A stretch of DNA of 64,000 bases from Burkholderiales bacterium UBA4657 (GTDB lineage: Bacteria; Pseudomonadota; Gammaproteobacteria; Burkholderiales; Burkholderiaceae_E). The notes under the pieces are model-generated. The model saw only the letters and a program-made list of their open reading frames with translations. It did not search any database and had not been told where the DNA came from. Each line of letters opens with the position of its first letter. The stretch's first letter is position 1. A program made the translations under genes and the position numbers. The stretch is taken from the NCBI GenBank assembly GCA_002405475.1, contig DHLX01000037.1, forward strand, positions 742 to 64,741. The letters run 5' to 3'. Of this stretch, positions 25,696-33,537 are shown one piece after another.

Positions 25696-26579
25696 TGCAG
25701 TCGTGCATGTTGATGAAAGAACTTTTGCAATTACCTGCCCCGGCCAAAATCAACTGGTTTCTTCATGTTACAGGACGGCGCGCCGACGGTTACCATCAAC
25801 TGCAAACCCTGTTCCAGTGTGTCAGTCTGAGTGACAGCATCGACCTGCGTTTACGCACCGACGCGCGCATCGAACGCCCCCAGGGTATGGCAGGAGTGGC
25901 GCCTGAACAAGACCTGGTAGTGCGCGCCGCCCGACTGTTGCAGCAACACACTGGCTGCACCCTGGGCGTTGAAATATCAGTCACCAAACGCATACCGGCG
26001 GGCGGTGGCCTGGGCGGCGGGTCCTCTGACGCTGCTACAGTTTTGATTGGTCTGAACCGGCTATGGGGTCTGGGTCTCAGCCGCCCACAATTGCAAACCC
26101 TGGGTCTGAAACTGGGAGCTGATGTCCCTTTCTTTATTTTTGGGCATAGCGCTTTTGCCGAAGGGGTAGGGGAAGAGCTACAGGCGCTGGAACTGCCGGA
26201 ACGCAACTTGTGGCTGCTTGATCCGGGGGTCAGCGTGCCGACGGCTGCTATCTTCCAGGCGCCTGAATTGACCCGAAACTCGTCACCGATTACAATACAG
26301 GGCTTTTCCGAAGCTGCTCAGCGCGGATCTATGGAAGTCTTGCTGGAAACAACACGTAATGACTTGCAGGCAGTCGCAGCAGAGCGCTACGAAAAAGTGC
26401 GTCAGGCTTTGTTTTGGCTGCATACCCAGCCGCCATGCCGTCATGTGCGCATGACCGGTTCAGGCGGCTGTTGTTTTGCAGTGGTAGAGCCGGCCGCAGC
26501 GCTGCCTGCTAACTTGCCCTCGGGCATGCGTGCGTGGCAGATTAGTACCCTTGGCCGGCATCCGCTGGCGGAGTGGTAA
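25695..26579 (+). CDS. ispE: 4-diphosphocytidyl-2-C-methyl-D-erythritol kinase
   Basis: GHMP kinase of the MEP isoprenoid pathway. About 294 aa with PAPAKINWFLHV near the N-terminus, the ATP loop PAGGGLGGGSSDAA, and the C-terminal MTGSGGCCFAV glycine motif. GGA about 10 nt before the ATG at 25695 and TGATG coupling to lolB support this start; later ATGs at 25707 and 25713 are possible. The tRNA-Gln gene follows after 43 bp. Confidence 0.94.
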   Translation: MQSCMLMKELLQLPAPAKINWFLHVTGRRADGYHQLQTLFQCVSLSDSIDLRLRTDARIERPQGMAGVAPEQDLVVRAARLLQQHTGCTLGVEISVTKRIPAGGGLGGGSSDAATVLIGLNRLWGLGLSRPQLQTLGLKLGADVPFFIFGHSAFAEGVGEELQALELPERNLWLLDPGVSVPTAAIFQAPELTRNSSPITIQGFSEAAQRGSMEVLLETTRNDLQAVAAERYEKVRQALFWLHTQPPCRHVRMTGSGGCCFAVVEPAAALPANLPSGMRAWQISTLGRHPLAEW

Positions 26580-26622
26580 AGTTTTTTTCTTGTCAGACTC
26601 GTCTGGCAAGACGTAAGGAGTT

Positions 26623-26699
26623 TGGGGAGTCGCCAAGCTGGTTAAGGCACCGGATTTTGATTCCGGCATACGAGGGTTCGAATCCTTCCTCCCCAGCCA
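26623..26699 (+). tRNA. tRNA-Gln (anticodon TTG)
   Basis: A complete 77-nt cloverleaf including encoded CCA (26697-26699). The acceptor TGGGGAG pairs with CTCCCCA, discriminator G; the anticodon stem CCGGA/TCCGG encloses loop TTTTGAT with anticodon TTG reading CAA; the T-arm contains GGTTCGAATCC. The position between ispE and prs is the usual one in Burkholderiales. Confidence 0.97.
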
Positions 26700-26706
26700 A
26701 GCTGAT

Positions 26707-26730
26707 ATGCCCGCACCGGCGGGCATTTTT
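26707..26730 (+). terminator. Intrinsic terminator after tRNA-Gln
   Basis: ATGCCCGC pairs perfectly with GCGGGCAT around an ACCG loop and is followed by five T. It ends the ispE/tRNA transcript just before prs. Confidence 0.88.
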
Positions 26731-26750
26731 GTTGATACGAAGCGCCAACC

Positions 26751-27704
26751 ATGCAACCTGCTGACAGCCTGATGGTATTCACCGGCAACGCCAACCCGAA
26801 ATTGGCGGCCGAAGTCGCACGTCACCTCAACCTGCCATTGGGCAAGATGACCGTCGGGCGTTTTTCCGATGGCGAGGTCATGGTTGAAATCAATGAAAAC
26901 GTGCGCGGCAAGGACGTTTTTGTATTGCAATCCACCTGCGCTCCGGCCAACGACACCCTGATGGAACTCATGATCATGGTCGATGCGCTCAAGCGCTCGT
27001 CGGCTGGCCGCATTACCGCAGCTATTCCCTACCTAGGGTATGCGCGTCAAGACCGGCGCCCGCGTTCGGCACGGGTGGCCATCAGCGCCAAAGTGGTGGC
27101 CAATATGCTGGAAGCCGTGGGTGTAGACCGCGTGCTGACCATGGATCTGCACGCCGACCAGATACAGGGTTTTTTCAATATCCCGGTGGACAATATCTAT
27201 GCTGCGCCGGTGTTGCTCGGCGACATCTGGAAGCGCCAGTTGCAAAATTTAATGGTGGTCTCGCCCGATGTTGGCGGAGTGGTGCGTGCCCGGGCGTTGG
27301 CGAAACGTCTGGAATGCGATCTGGCCATTATCGACAAACGTCGACCCAAGGCCAATGTGTCCGAGGTCATGAACATCATCGGCGAGGTCGAAGGTCGTGC
27401 CTGCGTCATCATGGACGACATGGTCGATACTGCCGGCACTCTAGGCAAAGCCGCGCAGGCGCTGAAGGATCATGGTGCCAAAGAAGTGCTGGCCTACTGT
27501 ACCCATGGCGTACTGTCCGGCGGTGCCGCCGAGCGCGTCGCCAATTCTGCACTCGATGAACTGGTGGTGACTGACACCATTCCACTGCGTGATGACGCTG
27601 CCAAATGCGGCAAGATACGCCAGTTGTCGGTGGCCAGCTTGCTGGCTGAAACCATTAACCGAATTTCGCGCAGCGACTCAGTCAGCTCGCTGTTTATGGA
27701 TTAA
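26751..27704 (+). CDS. prs: Ribose-phosphate pyrophosphokinase (PRPP synthetase)
   Basis: Makes PRPP from ribose 5-phosphate and ATP for nucleotides, His, Trp and NAD. The 317-aa class I enzyme has GRFSDGEV, the flexible loop PYLGYARQDRRPR, MDLHADQIQGFF, and the PRPP-binding signature VIMDDMVDTAGTL. Starts MQPADSLMVFTGN, close to other Burkholderiales Prs. It precedes rplY by 70 bp. Confidence 0.97.
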   Translation: MQPADSLMVFTGNANPKLAAEVARHLNLPLGKMTVGRFSDGEVMVEINENVRGKDVFVLQSTCAPANDTLMELMIMVDALKRSSAGRITAAIPYLGYARQDRRPRSARVAISAKVVANMLEAVGVDRVLTMDLHADQIQGFFNIPVDNIYAAPVLLGDIWKRQLQNLMVVSPDVGGVVRARALAKRLECDLAIIDKRRPKANVSEVMNIIGEVEGRACVIMDDMVDTAGTLGKAAQALKDHGAKEVLAYCTHGVLSGGAAERVANSALDELVVTDTIPLRDDAAKCGKIRQLSVASLLAETINRISRSDSVSSLFMD

Positions 27705-27774
27705 CAACATCGGAAAGTTTTTTAACCCCACTATTATCTGGTCGCGGACATAGTGGTTATCTTGGAGAAGTGAC

Positions 27775-28413
27775 ATGAAAGTAGAAGCAATTTCGCGTAA
27801 CGTACAGGGAACGGGTGCGAGCCGCCGCCTGCGTCGCGAGGGCAAGGTGCCTGCCATAGTCTATGGTGGCAACGCCCAGCCGGTGAATATCGAGCTCGAC
27901 CACAACAGCATTTTTCACGCCATGCGTAAAGAAGCGTTCCATTCCTCGGTGCTGGAACTGACCGTCGATGGCAAAGCTGCCGGGCAGGTATTGCTGCGCG
28001 ATTATCAGATGCATGCGTTCAAGCCGATTGTCATGCACGTCGATTTTCAGCGCATTGATGCCAACCAGAAGCTGCACAAAAAAGTGCCATTGCACTTCCT
28101 GGGTCAGGAAAATTCGCCAGCGGTCAAACAGTCTGGCGCCATCGTCAGCCACATCATGACCGAAATCGACATCAAGTGTCTGCCCAAAGACCTGCCCGAG
28201 TTCATCGAGGTCAATCTTTCTGGCTTGAAGGTCGGCGAAACATTGCATATTTCGCAATTGCAACTGCCTGCCGGTGTTGAGGCCGTGCATCATGGCAATG
28301 AAGACCCGGCGGTCGCTACTGCGGTATTGCCGCGTGGTGCCAAGGAAGAAGAAGCCCCGGTAGCTGCGCCTGCTGCGGTACCGGCCACGGCGCAGAAAGC
28401 CGACAAAAAATAA
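27775..28413 (+). CDS. rplY: 50S ribosomal protein L25/general stress protein Ctc
   Basis: 5S-rRNA-binding ribosomal protein of the long Ctc type, 212 aa. The N-terminal L25 domain (about 1-95, TGASRRLRREGKVPAIVYGG) is followed by the TL5/Ctc beta domain (100-185) and an Ala/Glu/Pro-rich tail ending QKADKK. GGAG 8 nt before the ATG. Followed by a strong terminator. Confidence 0.96.
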   Translation: MKVEAISRNVQGTGASRRLRREGKVPAIVYGGNAQPVNIELDHNSIFHAMRKEAFHSSVLELTVDGKAAGQVLLRDYQMHAFKPIVMHVDFQRIDANQKLHKKVPLHFLGQENSPAVKQSGAIVSHIMTEIDIKCLPKDLPEFIEVNLSGLKVGETLHISQLQLPAGVEAVHHGNEDPAVATAVLPRGAKEEEAPVAAPAAVPATAQKADKK

Positions 28414-28441
28414 GCATGAACCTTCTGTTGCCTTGTGCCGC

Positions 28442-28469
28442 AAAAGCCCGCGTTATGGCGGGCTTTTTT
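28442..28469 (+). terminator. Intrinsic terminator of rplY
   Basis: AAAAGCCCGC pairs with GCGGGCTTTT (10 bp, 6-nt loop) and runs into six T. It lies immediately before the pth start, so any pth frame starting upstream of it is unlikely. Confidence 0.88.
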
Positions 28470-28470
28470 C

Positions 28471-29067
28471 ATGCAGGCCATGCACTCGCCGCTTAAGCTC
28501 ATCGTCGGGCTCGGTAATCCGGGGCGCGACTATGAAGACACGCGCCACAATGCGGGTTTCTGGTTTGTGGACCGTTTAGCGCGTGAGTTTGGCGTCAGTC
28601 TGCGTCTGGACAAGGCTTATCAAGCCTTGACAGCCAAGATTGTGGTGCAAGGTCAAACGGTCTGGCTGATGCAACCGCAAACTTATATGAACCGCTCAGG
28701 CGTTTCGGTCGCGGGGCTGGCCACTTTTTACAAAATAGCACCGGCTGAAATTCTGGTCGCGCACGACGAGCTTGACTTTCCGCCTGGTGTCATCAAACTC
28801 AAGTACAGTGGCTCACACGCTGGACACAATGGCCTGAAAGACATTGCAGCACGGCTGGGCTCGCTCGACTTCTGGCGTTTACGCGTTGGCATAGGCCACC
28901 CGCGCAACCTCAATCTGCAGCAAGACGTGGCCGACTTTGTGCTGCACCGCGCCTCACGCGAACAGCAGGCACTCATCGACCAGGCACTGGACAAAGCCTT
29001 ACTGGTACAAGACAAACTGCTCAGGAGCGAATTTGAACAGGCCATGATGAGCCTGCATGCCGCCTGA
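28471..29067 (+). CDS. pth: Peptidyl-tRNA hydrolase
   Basis: Releases peptides from stalled peptidyl-tRNA. About 198 aa with LIVGLGNPGRDYEDTRHNAGF (split here: GLGNPG and the catalytic His in RHNAGF), QPQTYMNRSG, HDELDFPPG and GGHNGL-like SHAGHNGLKD. The frame is open from 28435, but a terminator occupies 28442-28469, so the start is the ATG at 28471 or at 28480; neither has a strong ribosome site. Confidence 0.93.
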   Translation: MQAMHSPLKLIVGLGNPGRDYEDTRHNAGFWFVDRLAREFGVSLRLDKAYQALTAKIVVQGQTVWLMQPQTYMNRSGVSVAGLATFYKIAPAEILVAHDELDFPPGVIKLKYSGSHAGHNGLKDIAARLGSLDFWRLRVGIGHPRNLNLQQDVADFVLHRASREQQALIDQALDKALLVQDKLLRSEFEQAMMSLHAA

Positions 29068-29108
29068 GCGCTAGAATCCCGTAACTATTTTTCAAAAAAG
29101 AGAATGAC

Positions 29109-30203
29109 ATGAGTTTGAAATGCGGTATTGTCGGTCTGCCCAATGTCGGCAAGTCCACCCTGTTCAACGCCCTGACCAAGGCCGGTATTGCGGCTGAAAA
29201 TTATCCGTTCTGCACCATCGAACCCAATGTTGGCATGGTCGAAGTACCCGACCCACGCCTGCAAGCTTTGGACGCCATTGTCAAACCCGAGCGCATCATG
29301 CCCGCCGTGGTCGAGTTTGTCGATATTGCCGGGCTGGTTGCCGGTGCCAGCCAGGGCGAGGGGCTGGGTAATCAATTTTTGGCGCACATCCGCGAAACTG
29401 ACGCCATTGTCAATGTCGTGCGCTGCTTTGACGATACCGACATCGTTCACGTCGCGGGCAAAGTGGACCCGGTATCCGATATTGAAGTGATTGAAACCGA
29501 GCTTTGCCTGGCCGACTTGGCCACGGTAGAAAAAACCCATGCCCGTTATGCCAAAGTAGCCAAAGCGGGACAAGATAAAGAAGCCATGCGTCTGGTACCC
29601 GTGCTGGAAAAATGTCTGGCCGGTTTGAACCAGGGTCAGCCGGTGCGTGCGCTCGATTTGTACGAAGAAGAAAAAGCCCTCATCAAACCCTTATGCCTGA
29701 TTACGGCCAAGCCCGCCATGTATGTGGGCAATGTGCATGAAGATGGTTTTGAGAACAACCCGTATCTGGACCGTTTGCGTGCCTATGCCGCCGAGCGCGG
29801 TGCGCCGGTAGTGGCAATCTGCGCCAAGATAGAAAGCGAAATAGCCGACCTGGACGATGAAGAAAAGAAACTGTTCCTGTCCGACATGGGCATGCAAGAG
29901 CCGGGACTCAACCGCCTGATACGCGCCGGCTTTCAGTTACTGGGGCTGCAAACCTACTTCACCGCCGGGGTCAAGGAAGTACGTGCCTGGACGGTACGCA
30001 TCGGCGCTACCGCGCCCCAGGCCGCTGGCGTGATTCACACCGACTTTGAAAAAGGCTTTATTCGCGCCGAAGTCATTGCCTACGATGACTATGTGGCCTG
30101 CAAGGGCGAACAGGGCGCCAAAGAAAAAGGCAAAATGCGACTCGAAGGCAAGGACTACATCGTGAAAGATGGCGATGTCATGCATTTCAGATTTAACGTG
30201 TGA
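29109..30203 (+). CDS. ychF: Redox-regulated ATPase YchF
   Basis: Obg-family P-loop protein with ATPase activity, ribosome-associated and linked to oxidative stress. The 364-aa protein has GLPNVGKST (9-17), DIAGLV (G3), the NKxD region replaced by the YchF-type NVHED, a coiled coil, and a C-terminal TGS domain (YFTAGVKEVRAW to FRFNV). It is the last housekeeping gene before the accessory island. Confidence 0.96.
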   Translation: MSLKCGIVGLPNVGKSTLFNALTKAGIAAENYPFCTIEPNVGMVEVPDPRLQALDAIVKPERIMPAVVEFVDIAGLVAGASQGEGLGNQFLAHIRETDAIVNVVRCFDDTDIVHVAGKVDPVSDIEVIETELCLADLATVEKTHARYAKVAKAGQDKEAMRLVPVLEKCLAGLNQGQPVRALDLYEEEKALIKPLCLITAKPAMYVGNVHEDGFENNPYLDRLRAYAAERGAPVVAICAKIESEIADLDDEEKKLFLSDMGMQEPGLNRLIRAGFQLLGLQTYFTAGVKEVRAWTVRIGATAPQAAGVIHTDFEKGFIRAEVIAYDDYVACKGEQGAKEKGKMRLEGKDYIVKDGDVMHFRFNV

Positions 30204-30246
30204 CCTGTTTCAAGTTGCATTGCGCAACGGTAGTAACGCTTGCTTA

Positions 30247-30276
30247 TTGGCACCACTTTTTGATACCATTTGCCAA
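30247..30276 (+). promoter_or_regulatory. Possible hicAB operator/promoter
   Basis: TTGGCA and its complement TGCCAA are separated by about 18 bp that include GATACCAT, a possible -10. The arrangement ends at the hicA start codon and would suit autorepression by HicB. Weak evidence. Confidence 0.25.
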
Positions 30277-30530
30277 TGAGGCGAAAGCACCATCGCACCC
30301 TAGAATTGATTTACGCGCGGCCTGTCTCGGCGAATGTTCGCTGGGCTGACATTGAGGCGCTGTTTGTTGAGCTGGGCGGGCAGATCGCCGAGCGCGAGGG
30401 TTCACGTGTGCTGGTGCGTTTGTTTGCTGACAGGCGCGTGTTTCATCGGCCGCACCCTGAGTCAACGACGGACAAAGGTGCGGTCGAGTCGATTCGCAAA
30501 TGGCTTGAAGATCACGGAGTGAAACCATGA
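30276..30530 (+). CDS. hicA: HicA-family mRNA interferase toxin
   Basis: 84-aa double-stranded-RNA-binding-fold toxin. The ending SIRKWLEDHGVKP and FHRPHP are typical of the HicA subgroup that has GSR rather than the classic GSHH catalytic patch. HicA toxins cleave mRNA during stress or phage attack. The ATG at 30276 is chosen over a TTG 6 bp upstream. Its stop overlaps hicB (ATGA), giving the toxin-first order usual for the pair. Confidence 0.82.
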   Translation: MRRKHHRTLELIYARPVSANVRWADIEALFVELGGQIAEREGSRVLVRLFADRRVFHRPHPESTTDKGAVESIRKWLEDHGVKP

Positions 30531-30862
30531 ACACTATGACGATCAGCGGTTACCAGGCAGTCATCTCGTTCGATTCTGATATTCAGATGTTCCGAGGTGA
30601 ATTCGTTGGGCTGAACGGAGGCGCTGACTTCTACGCCAAAGATGTCGAAGGTTTGCGTCGCGAGGGCGAGATCTCGCTGCGCGTTTTTCTCGAAGCCTGC
30701 GCACAAGATGGCGTCGATCCGCACAAACATTTTTCCGGCAAGTTCTCTTTGCGCGTTGCCCCCGAGCTACACGAGGCCGCCGCCATTGCTGCCGCCGCAA
30801 GTGGACAAAGCCTCAACCAGTGGGCGGCCGAGGCCATCCGTCAGGCGGCACGTGCCGCATGA
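30527..30862 (+). CDS. hicB: HicB-family antitoxin
   Basis: 111-aa antitoxin. The N-terminal partially degraded RNase-H-like HicB domain (YQAVISFDSDIQMFRGEFVGL, then FEACAQDG-like segment) is followed by a C-terminal ribbon-helix-helix DNA-binding domain (FSLRVAPELHEAAAIAAAASGQSLNQWAAEAI split across about 75-108). It should bind HicA and repress its own promoter. The type I methylase gene begins 33 bp downstream, so the pair may be linked to the restriction operon. Confidence 0.86.
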   Translation: MNTMTISGYQAVISFDSDIQMFRGEFVGLNGGADFYAKDVEGLRREGEISLRVFLEACAQDGVDPHKHFSGKFSLRVAPELHEAAAIAAAASGQSLNQWAAEAIRQAARAA

Positions 30863-30895
30863 GGTCTAACCACGCCTTACCCACAGGAACAGCGC

Positions 30896-32353
30896 ATGTT
30901 TGAACAAGCTTTCAAAAATATTGACGACATACTGCATAAAGAGGCGGGTTGCACCACCGAGCTTGACTATACCGAACAGTCTTCATGGCTGTTATTTCTC
31001 AAGTATCTCGACGGACTCGAGCAAGACAAGGCGCTGGAAGCCGAGCTGGAAGGAAAAAAATATAGCTACATCCTCGACCAGGCCTATCGCTGGTCGTCCT
31101 GGGCGGCACCCAAAGACAAAGACGGCAAGCTCGATCATCACCGCGCCTTGACTGGCGATGACTTGCGTGAATTTGTCGATCAAAAGTTGTTCCCGTATTT
31201 GCACGGCTTCAAGCAACGAGCCACAGGCCCGAACACCATTGAGTACAAAATTGGCGAAATTTTTGGCGAAATAAAAAACAAAATTCAGAGCGGCTACAGC
31301 CTGCGCGATGTCATTGACCAGATCGACGCGCTGCGCTTTCGGTCACAAGCTGAAAAACACGAACTGTCGCACCTGTATGAAGCCAAGATAAAAAATATGG
31401 GTAACGCCGGGCGCAACGGCGGCGAATACTACACCCCGCGCCCACTTATTCGCGCCATGGTGCAAGTCGTTCAGCCCAGGCTGGGCGAACGCATTTACGA
31501 CGGTGCTTGTGGCTCGGCAGGTTTTTTGTGTGAGGCCTTCGACTACCTGCGCCAGCAACCCGGGCTGACTGCCGACCAGCTCAAAATACTTCAGGAAAGC
31601 ACCCTGTACGGCAAAGAGAAAAAGCCGCTGGCTTATGTCATTGCCATCATGAATATGATTCTGCATGGCATTGAAGCGCCGAACATTATTCATACCAATA
31701 CCCTGGCTGAAAATCTGGCAGAGATTCAGGACAAAGACCGCATGGATGTGATTCTGGCGAACCCGCCTTTCGGCGGCAAAGAGCGCAAGGAAGTGCAGCA
31801 GAATTTCCCGGTTCGTACCGGAGAAACCGCTTTTTTGTTCCTGCAACACTTCATCAAAATGCTCAAGGCCGGTGGCCGTGGCGCGGTGGTTATCAAGAAC
31901 ACCTTCCTGTCAAATACCGACAATGCCTCGGTCAGCCTGCGCAAGCTGTTACTGGAAAGCTGCAACCTGCACACCGTACTCGACTGCCCCGGCGGCACGT
32001 TTCAGGGCGCGGGGGTCAAGACCGTCGTGCTGTTTTTCGAGAAAGGAACGGCCACGCGTAAGGTGTGGTTTTATCAACTTGACCCGGGTCGCAACCTGGG
32101 CAAGACCAACCCGCTTAACGATGCCGACCTGGCCGAGTTTGTCGAACTGCAAAAAACCCAGGCTCATAGCGCGAAAAGCTGGAGCGTTGAGGTCGCATCG
32201 ATTGACACAGCCACCTATGACCTGTCGGTGAAAAACCCGAGCGCTGGCGCGGAAGTCACGCACCGTAGCCCGCAAGACATTATGGACGAAATTGCCGCGC
32301 TCGATGCGGAAAGCGCGGAAGTGCTGGGCAACATCAAGGCGCTGCTGAAATGA
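30896..32353 (+). CDS. hsdM: Type I restriction-modification system methyltransferase subunit
   Basis: 485-aa N6-adenine methyltransferase. The N-terminal helical HsdM_N domain (1-150) binds HsdS; the catalytic domain has motif I DGACGSAGFL (about 202-211) and motif IV NPPF (289-292). GGAAC lies before the ATG. The stop overlaps hsdS (ATGA). All three subunit genes are intact and in the same direction, so the system is probably active. Confidence 0.95.
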   Translation: MFEQAFKNIDDILHKEAGCTTELDYTEQSSWLLFLKYLDGLEQDKALEAELEGKKYSYILDQAYRWSSWAAPKDKDGKLDHHRALTGDDLREFVDQKLFPYLHGFKQRATGPNTIEYKIGEIFGEIKNKIQSGYSLRDVIDQIDALRFRSQAEKHELSHLYEAKIKNMGNAGRNGGEYYTPRPLIRAMVQVVQPRLGERIYDGACGSAGFLCEAFDYLRQQPGLTADQLKILQESTLYGKEKKPLAYVIAIMNMILHGIEAPNIIHTNTLAENLAEIQDKDRMDVILANPPFGGKERKEVQQNFPVRTGETAFLFLQHFIKMLKAGGRGAVVIKNTFLSNTDNASVSLRKLLLESCNLHTVLDCPGGTFQGAGVKTVVLFFEKGTATRKVWFYQLDPGRNLGKTNPLNDADLAEFVELQKTQAHSAKSWSVEVASIDTATYDLSVKNPSAGAEVTHRSPQDIMDEIAALDAESAEVLGNIKALLK

Positions 32354-33528
32354 ACAAGGGGTGGACGACAAAAAAGCTGGGGGATGTTTTGGTTAAGACC
32401 GAAACGACAGACCCGACGCACTCACCCTGCAACGAGTTCGACTACATCGACGTTTCCAGCGTCTCGAATGAAACGCTGATGATTCAAGAAACCCAACGCC
32501 TGAAAGGCAAGGACGCGCCAAGCCGAGCGCGGCGTCTTGTCAGGGTAAACGATGTAGTGTTTGCGACCATTCGCCCAACGCTTCGGAGAATCGCCATCGT
32601 GCCAGAAGAACTGGATGCGCAGGTTTGCAGTACCGGTTACTTCGTGCTTCGCGCCAAACCAGAGGTTGATTTCCGCTTCGTATTCTACTTTCTCCAGACC
32701 GAAGATTTTATGGCGGCGATGGGGAAGTTGCAGAAGGGCGCGAGCTATCCCGCTGTCACTGACGGGGACGTTCGTTCTCAGCCGATTCCAGTTCCCCCAC
32801 TGGCCGAACAGCGCCGCATCGTCGCCATTCTCGACGAAGCATTTGAAAGTATCGCCACCGCCAAAGCCAACACCGAAAAAAACCTCCAGAACGCCCGCGT
32901 TTTGTTTGAAAGTCATCTGGAATCCATTTTCACCGAGCGGGGTGAGGGGTGGGTGGAGAAGCGACTGGGCGATGTTTGTGCAATTTTCTCGACGCTAGTT
33001 GATCCTCGCAAAGAGGATTTTATTGATCTGATACACGTTGGAGCCGGAAACATACAATCGCAGACAGGCGTATTCGTTGATCTCAAGACTGCGCGAGAAG
33101 AAGGGTTGATTTCTGGGAAATTCTTGTTTGACGAGTCGATGGTTCTTTACAGCAAGATTCGACCATACCTCATGAAGGCGGCTCGCCCCGACTTCAACGG
33201 CTTGTGCAGCGCAGACATGTACCCACTCTCACCACTGCATAACCAGATTACGCGTGATTACCTGTTTCACCTGCTACTTAGTAAGCCTTTTACCGACTAC
33301 GCTATCCGAGGGTCGGCTCGTGCCGGAATGCCGAAGGTCAATCGAGAGCATCTATTCGAGTTCCGAGCGTGGCTGCCCAGCGTGAAGAAGCAAATGGAGC
33401 AAACCGCAATACTCGATGCGCTTCACGACGAAAATCAACGCCTCGCATACCTCTACCAAAAAAAGCTGACCGCCCTCGACGACCTGAAGAAATCCCTTCT
33501 GCACCAAGCTTTCAGCGGTGCCTTGTAG
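32350..33528 (+). CDS. hsdS: Type I restriction-modification specificity subunit
   Basis: 392-aa DNA-recognition subunit with two target recognition domains (about 5-150 and 200-345), each followed by a conserved helical spacer: PPLAEQRRIVAILDEAFE (about 151-195) and KQMEQTAILDALHDENQRL to the C-terminus. This repeat architecture recognises a bipartite sequence. Both domains look complete. The recognition sequence cannot be read from the protein. Base composition is not obviously different from hsdM and hsdR. Confidence 0.94.
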   Translation: MNKGWTTKKLGDVLVKTETTDPTHSPCNEFDYIDVSSVSNETLMIQETQRLKGKDAPSRARRLVRVNDVVFATIRPTLRRIAIVPEELDAQVCSTGYFVLRAKPEVDFRFVFYFLQTEDFMAAMGKLQKGASYPAVTDGDVRSQPIPVPPLAEQRRIVAILDEAFESIATAKANTEKNLQNARVLFESHLESIFTERGEGWVEKRLGDVCAIFSTLVDPRKEDFIDLIHVGAGNIQSQTGVFVDLKTAREEGLISGKFLFDESMVLYSKIRPYLMKAARPDFNGLCSADMYPLSPLHNQITRDYLFHLLLSKPFTDYAIRGSARAGMPKVNREHLFEFRAWLPSVKKQMEQTAILDALHDENQRLAYLYQKKLTALDDLKKSLLHQAFSGAL

Positions 33529-33537
33529 GAATACGCC

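Noticed and set aside
27726..27755. Stem CCACTA/TAGTGG upstream of rplY as an autoregulatory leader
   Set aside because: Only 6 bp with a long loop; could be chance.
27757..28443. 228-aa open frame antisense to rplY
   Set aside because: Shadow of the rplY codon pattern; no recognisable domain and no ribosome site, while rplY itself is certain.
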